A DNA stretch of 64,000 nucleotides, taken from positions 1,736,001 through 1,800,000 of the forward strand of contig NZ_CP029192.1 of the NCBI RefSeq assembly GCF_008642315.1, given 5' to 3'. The translations under genes and the position numbers were made by a program. Below the pieces are notes generated by a model that did not search any database, was not told the origin of the DNA, and saw only the letters and a program-made list of their open reading frames with translations. This DNA comes from Streptomyces venezuelae (GTDB taxonomy: Bacteria; Actinomycetota; Actinomycetes; Streptomycetales; Streptomycetaceae). Positions 58,590-64,000 of this stretch are shown one piece after another (positions within the stretch are counted from its first letter, which is position 1; the number at the start of each line of letters is the position of its first letter).

Positions 58590-61280
58590 CTACGGCGCCC
58601 CGGCCGCTGACCCTGAAATGAGCAGAGCGCGTCGGTCGGTGACCATACTGCGCCACCGTTGGCGCACCGTCTGCTGCTCATCGAGCCACTGCGCACTGGA
58701 GGGGGTGTCGAGCGCGAGGTCGGCCATGAAGTGGGCGATGTCGACGTAGTAGGCGTAGTAGCCCTCGCGGGTCAGCTCGCGGAGTCGGCTGATTCTGGAG
58801 GCGACGCCCGCCTGGTCCTCGCGGACGGCATGGTGGAAGGCGCGTGCCAACTCAAGCTTGGCCTGGACGAAGAGCAGTCCCGACGTGCCGATCTCCGCCG
58901 CCAGTACCTGTGCCCGGTCCTCGACTCCCCTGTCGGTGCCGGCGTCACGCAGGATCGCTGCGATCCGTACGTCCAGGGTCGCGGCACGCAGATCGACCTG
59001 GGCCAGGAGGTGTTCACCGAGGTCGATCTCGTCATCGGTGATGGGGTCAGTCGTGAAGGCGAGAGTGAAGACACGCATAGCCTGTGACATGGCTGCCTCC
59101 CCGCTCTTGCCGTGCTCTTCGGCCTCCGCGCGCGCCGCACCGAATGCCTGCGCGGCCAGGGACATGTCGCCCTGAACCCAGCGCACGTCGCCGACGACGC
59201 GGTGGTGGCGGCCCGCCCACCCCAAGTGTTCTGCGGCCTCAAGAGCGGTCGGGAAGTCACCGGCGAGCCGGGAGAGATGGGCGAGCCCGCGGCGGGCGTT
59301 CGGTGCAAGACGCCCCCCACCGGCGACGACCAACTGCATTCCCTGGCGGGACCCCTCGGTGTGCCCGAGGTCGCGCTGCGCCTTGGCCCGGTAGTAGACG
59401 GCCATTTCGCACAACTCCGCAGGCAACAGGCCGGTGTCGGCGACCGCAACCAGGCGCTCCACGGTGCGGGCCCGGTTCTCGTGCTGTCGGCGAGCGAGCG
59501 CGCTGAGCAACTCCACCAGTGCGTCCGCGGCAGTGGCCGCGGCGCCCTCCACCTCAGGGCTGGCCGCCAGGTCGAGCGGCTCCCACACGGAGTCGCCGAC
59601 GTAGGTCCAGGCGGCCTCGGTGAGCCAGCCCAGGTCAAGACGGTAGTCGCGGGCGATGGCCAGTCCCTGACGCAAGCAGCCCACGAGAAGCAGCCGGTCG
59701 CGGTCCGAGCCACTGCTCCACTGTTCTCCGAGGGCGGCGAGGGCCCGATTGGCGGCCTGCTGCCAGTCGGCGGGAGACCACCGGTCGTCGGTCTGGTCGT
59801 CGGCGCCCCGGATCGTCGCGCGAATGAGGGCATGGAGGTGGTAGGGCCACAGCCCGAACGGAGTCTCCCGTACGAAGGGACGCTCAACGAGCCTCAGCGC
59901 TGGCGCTTGTTGGGGCAGTCCCGCGGCCCGGGTCGCCAGGGCGACGTCGAAGGAGGAAAAGAGGCTGGCGGAGCGCAGGACATGTCGCTCGGGGGCGGTG
60001 AGGTCGGAGAGAGTGCGGGCGATCAGCGCGGGGAAGTCGTGGTCGAAGTCGGTCGGCTGTGGGGTGTGCCCGCTGCGTCGGAGCTCCAGGAACCTCATCA
60101 CGGAGAGGTCCAGGTACAGCGGCAGGCCGTGCGAGCGCCGCGCGATCACCGTACGAATGGGGTCGCTGATGAGAGGGCGGCCGTCGGCGGAGAGGCGGCG
60201 GGCAAGGTAGTCGTCGCAGTCCTCGAAGGAGAAGTCGCCGATCAGCATCTGCCGTTCACGACATGGCGCGGAAAACTCCGTACGGGCCTGGGGGATGTCG
60301 TGGGCGGCCAGGCCGGGCCAGGCGGTGGGACCGGTGAAGTCGAGCTGCCCCTGGAGAGCTTCGTCGGCCCACTGCAGGCGGGAGCGGCCGGTGATGACGA
60401 AGAAGGCGTTCGGCATCAACCACACCAGGCGCTGCAGAAGCCGCTCGAAGTCTCGGTGGGTACGGTCCCCGATCTCCTCGAAGGCGTCCAGCAAAATCAC
60501 CGGCGTGACCCTCTTCACGGCGGGTAACCGGGCAAGCTCCCAGGCGAGCAGGTGCGGGTAGTAGGAGAGGGAATCCAGATCCAGTTCGCTCTCCAGGAGG
60601 TCGGCGAGGCGTGCGCAGCCAGCGAGCGCGCGGACAGTCTGCCGACGCTCGCGAAGCGCTCCTACGAGCGCCCCGGTCACCTGCCCGACTGCGGAGCCCA
60701 CCGTGCCGGGCAGCAGTAGGGCCTGGGCGACGTCGGCGAGCGCTGACTGCATCTGCTGCGGCAGCGCCTTGCCGAACCGCGCGGCCAGGCCGCCTCGGTT
60801 GAGATAATCCTCCAGCGAATCACCCGGGTGCTGATGCTCCCAGTAGCGGCGCAACGCCAGATCGAAGGCGGGCAGAGGCTGACCGATAGCGGCCAGCGCC
60901 AGGCGCACGGAGAGCACGACCTTCTCGAAATCGGGACTCGCGGAGCGCGCGAGGTCGATCCGTACGGACAGGATCCGCGCTCCACCCCATGCGGGAGCAC
61001 CCCACTGGGCGGGGCGCTGCCACGGGTCGGCGAGGGACGCCTCGAACTTGCGCGAAAGCGTGGACTTCCCGATGCCACCGATCCCATGGAAGACCACCAC
61101 GTTGTCCCGGGCCGCCTCCAAGTCTTCAGGATCAAAGGCAGGGTCGTTGACATACCGCAGGTGCTCGGTGAGCGCGGCCACCGCGAACTCCCACTGCGCC
61201 TGGCGATTCGTGAACGCCTCCGCAGTCCCCAGCGTCCGGTCGTTCGTACTGAACAGCGCTCGCAGATCCCGACCTGCCAT
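58590..61280 (-). CDS. STAND-type ATPase with C-terminal helical repeats
   Basis: An 896-residue signal-transduction-like NTPase. Residues 1-60 are a short helical start without an obvious effector domain. Walker A is GIGGIGKST (about 66-74), Walker B VILLDAFEE (about 261-269), sensor AFFVITGRSRLQW, followed by a winged-helix-like part (RTLSDLTAPERHVLRSASLF). The second half (about 560-870) consists of TPR-like helical repeats, the usual ligand-sensing part. Such architectures occur in bacterial antiphage and signalling proteins. ATG at 61280 is preferred over a TTG 15 nt upstream. It is divergent from the gene at 61745. Confidence 0.78.
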   Translation of the reverse strand: MAGRDLRALFSTNDRTLGTAEAFTNRQAQWEFAVAALTEHLRYVNDPAFDPEDLEAARDNVVVFHGIGGIGKSTLSRKFEASLADPWQRPAQWGAPAWGGARILSVRIDLARSASPDFEKVVLSVRLALAAIGQPLPAFDLALRRYWEHQHPGDSLEDYLNRGGLAARFGKALPQQMQSALADVAQALLLPGTVGSAVGQVTGALVGALRERRQTVRALAGCARLADLLESELDLDSLSYYPHLLAWELARLPAVKRVTPVILLDAFEEIGDRTHRDFERLLQRLVWLMPNAFFVITGRSRLQWADEALQGQLDFTGPTAWPGLAAHDIPQARTEFSAPCRERQMLIGDFSFEDCDDYLARRLSADGRPLISDPIRTVIARRSHGLPLYLDLSVMRFLELRRSGHTPQPTDFDHDFPALIARTLSDLTAPERHVLRSASLFSSFDVALATRAAGLPQQAPALRLVERPFVRETPFGLWPYHLHALIRATIRGADDQTDDRWSPADWQQAANRALAALGEQWSSGSDRDRLLLVGCLRQGLAIARDYRLDLGWLTEAAWTYVGDSVWEPLDLAASPEVEGAAATAADALVELLSALARRQHENRARTVERLVAVADTGLLPAELCEMAVYYRAKAQRDLGHTEGSRQGMQLVVAGGGRLAPNARRGLAHLSRLAGDFPTALEAAEHLGWAGRHHRVVGDVRWVQGDMSLAAQAFGAARAEAEEHGKSGEAAMSQAMRVFTLAFTTDPITDDEIDLGEHLLAQVDLRAATLDVRIAAILRDAGTDRGVEDRAQVLAAEIGTSGLLFVQAKLELARAFHHAVREDQAGVASRISRLRELTREGYYAYYVDIAHFMADLALDTPSSAQWLDEQQTVRQRWRSMVTDRRALLISGSAAGAP

Positions 61281-61744
61281 ACCCACCCCCGCCAAAGATC
61301 ACCTGTCCACCAACTTATGTCCGCCCCGGCCCTGTTGGGGGGCATCCCCGAAAACGCCCAGGCCCGCACCAGTGCACACCGCTACCAGAGAGAACTGGCA
61401 GCCGCACTGCCTGCCCCAGGGTCAGGCCAGCCTGACTCCTCCTGAGGGCACGGCGGAGTCGGTCGGCCCTTTGCCACATTTCGGCCAGGCCGGGATGCTC
61501 GCGCGTGGGCCATTTCGCATAGTTCCAGCCGAAAGTGCGTCTGCCATATGCGCGCCAGCCGGGCACCATCGGACCGCACCCCACGTCAAGGGCATCGCAC
61601 ACACGAACGCCAGGGGTATTTGGGTCATCACCTTGAGTGACCGGAACGGTCCTTCTCTCTGGGTGACAGCGAACGTACCGTCAGTCAGGTTTTGCGCCTG
61701 CGCGTACGCGGCGGGACGCGCAATCAACGGGGAGGAATACATCC
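61281..61744. other. Divergent regulatory region of the NTPase block
   Basis: A 464-bp region with no credible gene; an open frame at 61422-61784 on the minus strand has no ribosome site and runs into the next gene. Dyads seen: GACCG-GAA-CGGTC (61639-61651) and GTCAGG-CCAG-CCTGAC near 61420. Probably holds the divergent promoters. Confidence 0.45.
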
Positions 61745-62272
61745 GTGGATCCACTGACGTTTCCGATGCTCGTCGGCACCGCACTCACTGAGGCAGTCAG
61801 GTTTCTGTTCGACCGGGCCGGAGCGGTCCTCGATCGGCGTGCGGGTCGGGTTCCCGTGGAGGAGCCGGAGCAAGTCGAAGGGCAGGTCGGGTCATTGACC
61901 GTCCGTCCGGCTGAACTGTCCTCTGCACGGATCGAGCGCATCGCTGAGGCCCGCGGAGCACTCCAAGTGTATCTGGCACGTCCAGCGCTGCTGCAGGGAG
62001 ACGATCCAGGGCTCAGGGATCTACTGGGTGCGCTGCGCCTGGACTTGGAGGAGATCTACGGGCGGCAACTGCCCTTCGGCGACGAGGATGAGCGGCCCGC
62101 GCGCCCCGGCGTCTCCGTCACACAGCGCGCGGAAGAACTCACCGGCAACCAAGTCGGTGTACGCGCTCAGGAGATTTCCCAGACGGGCCGCGTACGCGTG
62201 GACCAGTCCGCGAAGGTCGTCCAGGCGTCGGCGGAACAGGTCGGCGTCGAGATCGACGGACCCATCGGCTGA
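61745..62272 (+). CDS. Hypothetical protein upstream of the P-loop-like gene
   Basis: 175 residues, not recognised. GTG start with GGGGAGGA 9 nt upstream. The first 30 residues are an amphipathic/hydrophobic segment (DPLTFPMLVGTALTEAVRFLFDRAGAVLD), followed by charged helices (RIERIAEARGALQVYL, LRDLLGALRLDLEEIY). The end has repeating Val-rich units (NQVGVRAQEISQTGRVRVDQSAKVVQASAEQVGVEIDG) that look like short beta solenoid or amyloid-type motifs used in bacterial signalling pairs (inference). It lies 15 bp before the large gene that follows. Confidence 0.6.
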   Translation: MDPLTFPMLVGTALTEAVRFLFDRAGAVLDRRAGRVPVEEPEQVEGQVGSLTVRPAELSSARIERIAEARGALQVYLARPALLQGDDPGLRDLLGALRLDLEEIYGRQLPFGDEDERPARPGVSVTQRAEELTGNQVGVRAQEISQTGRVRVDQSAKVVQASAEQVGVEIDGPIG

Positions 62273-62287
62273 GAGGCGGCGCAACCG

Positions 62288-64000
62288 ATGGCTCTCGACG
62301 ATGAGCAGGACTTCACCCAGCAGCAGCCGGTTCCGGCTACCGGAAACCCGTACAGCGCTGCCGAAGACTCGCGGGCGCGTCCGCCGCTACTCGATCGCTA
62401 CAGCGGCGGAGAACAGAACGACCATACGGAGGTCCCCACCCCCTCTGCCGGCGCACCCACAGCAGACTCAGAGGCCAACGCCGAGTCGATAGCGCGCGCT
62501 CGCCCCGAAGTGGCCGCGCCGGCGAGCTCACAGTCAGGATCCGCACTCACGCCATATCCCGCTCCCCCTGTCATCCCACCGAATAGCCCGGAAACGGCAG
62601 CACAGCGAGAAGCGGAACGGGGCAGGCCGGCACCACCGTCCCCCGAGGCAGTCGAGGCCGTTGGGCAGGCGGCCACGCTCCAGCGCGCGTTGATCAACCT
62701 GGGCGAGATGATCGGCACGAAATACGTGTTCGAGCAGACCCTGGACGCTGACGCGCCCATCGAGGCCGAGTACCTAGCGGTGATCCGCAGGGTCTATGCC
62801 AAGCCCCGCTCTGAGGACACAGACCGGGCCCGCAGTCCCTTTGACCATGCCCTTGAGATCCTGCGCCCTTCGGGGTCCGTACTTGTCATCAACCGCCCAC
62901 CGAACAGCAGCAGGACCACGACCGCATACGCCCTTCTCGACCAGCTCGTGGAAGAAGGCTTGATCACAGAAGTGCGCCCGCTCTCCTTCGGCGGCTCCCA
63001 GCACTTCCCAGCACGCCGCCTGCCTCATGATCATCGGTGCGGCTTCTTGCTCGAACTCCCGCCAGACGAAGACGGCTTCCAGGTAGCCGACACATTCGGT
63101 TCCGGTCTGGGAAAACTTGGTGAGCGGCTGGCCCGGCGGGACAACCGACTCATCGTCCTCACCCGCCCGGAACAATGGCGACGGATCAGCCACGGCGCAC
63201 CGCCGAGCACCGCGCCGGATCTGGGCGAGATCCACCCCCACGACATAACCACCCGCTGGCTGCTGGCGCAGGAGCCGTCGTTCCCCGTCAGTTCCTGGCT
63301 CGGTAACACCGGCATACGCCGCCTCATCGGCGGCATGACGCCCACGGACATCTTGAACGTCACTCCTCTCATGCTCGATGAGCACCGGAAGGCCGAACGA
63401 CTCGCGGCCGCTGACCTCTCGGACTTCGCCCGGGAATCGGCGCAGCAGACTTCCACCGAGCGGCGCCGCTCGCTCGACGAGCAGATCGCCAATGTCGTGG
63501 CTGTCCTCAGCAACTGGGAAGACGCGCTCTACGAGTGGCACGAACCAGAAGACCACGCCCGGACCAGCTTCGAACGGAGCTTCCTCCTGACCGCAGCGGT
63601 CCTACGCGGCGACCCGGTGGGCCATGTATACGCCAAGGCCGCGGAGTTGACCGACACGCTCGACAAACGCGACACCCCTGTCCCTGTGCACGGGCAACAG
63701 GCCCCGGGCGTGATCGCCATGACCAAGGCGATCAAGGCGCGCCGCGAGGAGGACGGGACTCTCCGTTTCGACCGGCCGCACTGGGATGACGCCGCGATCG
63801 AGTATTTCTGGAACGATCGCCCGCTGGCCCGCACCTCCTTCTTGAAGTGGCTCGCCCAGGTTCCCATCGACGACACAGGAACGAACAAGGATGCCCTGGA
63901 GACCATCACCAAGGACGCCCGTCGCGCCTTAGCCGGCCGCATCGGTGAGTTCGCGCTGCGCTGGGCCGTACGCCATCGCAGACAAGAACCGTTAGAGGCG
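62288..64000 (+). CDS. Large protein with glycine-less P-loop, partial at window end
   Basis: An uninterrupted frame from ATG 62288 (GAGGCGG about 8 nt upstream) to the end of the window, at least 571 residues. Residues 1-120 are Pro/Ala-rich and disordered. A compact domain follows with VLVINRPPNSSRTTTAYALLDQLVEEG (about 198-225), which aligns with a Walker A strand and loop, but the GPPGSGKTT consensus reads RPPNSSRTT, losing all glycines and the Lys. FLLELPPDEDGFQ and NRLIVLTRPEQW later resemble the Walker B and sensor strands. It may be a nucleotide-independent STAND-like protein. The C-terminus lies outside the window. Confidence 0.65.
   Translation, partial: MALDDEQDFTQQQPVPATGNPYSAAEDSRARPPLLDRYSGGEQNDHTEVPTPSAGAPTADSEANAESIARARPEVAAPASSQSGSALTPYPAPPVIPPNSPETAAQREAERGRPAPPSPEAVEAVGQAATLQRALINLGEMIGTKYVFEQTLDADAPIEAEYLAVIRRVYAKPRSEDTDRARSPFDHALEILRPSGSVLVINRPPNSSRTTTAYALLDQLVEEGLITEVRPLSFGGSQHFPARRLPHDHRCGFLLELPPDEDGFQVADTFGSGLGKLGERLARRDNRLIVLTRPEQWRRISHGAPPSTAPDLGEIHPHDITTRWLLAQEPSFPVSSWLGNTGIRRLIGGMTPTDILNVTPLMLDEHRKAERLAAADLSDFARESAQQTSTERRRSLDEQIANVVAVLSNWEDALYEWHEPEDHARTSFERSFLLTAAVLRGDPVGHVYAKAAELTDTLDKRDTPVPVHGQQAPGVIAMTKAIKARREEDGTLRFDRPHWDDAAIEYFWNDRPLARTSFLKWLAQVPIDDTGTNKDALETITKDARRALAGRIGEFALRWAVRHRRQEPLEA

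Noticed and set aside
61422..61784. 120-codon open frame on the minus strand between the NTPase genes
   Set aside because: No ribosome site, overlaps the well-supported start of the gene at 61745 and lacks sequence character.
1..64000. CRISPR arrays, rRNA genes, insertion sequences with transposase
   Set aside because: No regularly spaced repeats, no rRNA sequence and no transposase or IS ends were recognised.

Overview
The window is high-GC DNA whose GC-rich third codon positions, frequent GTG/TTG starts, Tat and lipoprotein signals and gene families fit Streptomyces or a close relative. It holds about 61 supportable coding genes. I see no rRNA, tRNA or CRISPR array.

0-13.5 kb is an accessory chromosomal region rich in exported enzymes. 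It has a GH29 fucosidase with a PA14 domain, a GH89 alpha-N-acetylglucosaminidase lipoprotein and a Tat-exported GH46 chitosanase, with DUF3291, DUF4360 and NTF2-like proteins between them. 4-hydroxybenzoate 3-monooxygenase (pobA) sits divergent from a TetR regulator over an 18-bp perfect palindrome. At 12.5 kb a pierisin/scabin-type ADP-ribosyltransferase, with an N-terminal motif typical of extracellular contractile injection system (eCIS) cargo, lies between two purine permeases.

10.9-27.3 kb is a purine-to-glycerate module. Three NCS2 nucleobase permeases and an 8-oxoguanine deaminase supply urate. Uricase, 5-hydroxyisourate hydrolase and OHCU decarboxylase convert urate to allantoin. Glyoxylate carboligase, hydroxypyruvate isomerase and tartronate semialdehyde reductase then take the glyoxylate from allantoin breakdown to glycerate, and a catalase removes the peroxide made by uricase. 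Two palindrome families mark two apparent regulons. TTCCG-N5-CGGAA boxes (AllR-like) lie before hyi and gcl. TCAACA-N3-TGTTGA lies over the -35 region of both the uricase operon and the catalase gene. The 1-kb catalase-gcl spacer holds a possible structured RNA ending in a strong terminator, followed by degenerate direct repeats.

27.5-43 kb is more ordinary chromosome: a zinc-ribbon protein, an MFS exporter, a GNAT, two coupled acyl-CoA synthetases with a divergent GAF-LuxR regulator, a MacB-type ABC exporter divergent from a two-component system, an AlkZ-like winged-helix protein and a CorA transporter.

43-64 kb looks like an integrative and mobilizable element with cargo. Tyrosine integrase, excisionase and an XRE regulator are followed by a replication module (winged-helix protein plus DnaC-like ATPase), a DUF2637 membrane protein, MobC and a relaxase. 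No FtsK/TraB DNA pump is present. Cargo includes a DUF6879/XRE-DUF5753 regulatory pair and a translationally coupled cassette made of a DapF-like epimerase, a D-Ala-D-Ala-ligase-like ATP-grasp enzyme, a C39-like peptidase and an isolated MurF C-terminal domain. At the right edge a STAND-type NTPase diverges from a gene pair whose large member, cut by the window end, has a glycine-less P-loop; this is a candidate defence module. The right attachment site is not in the window.
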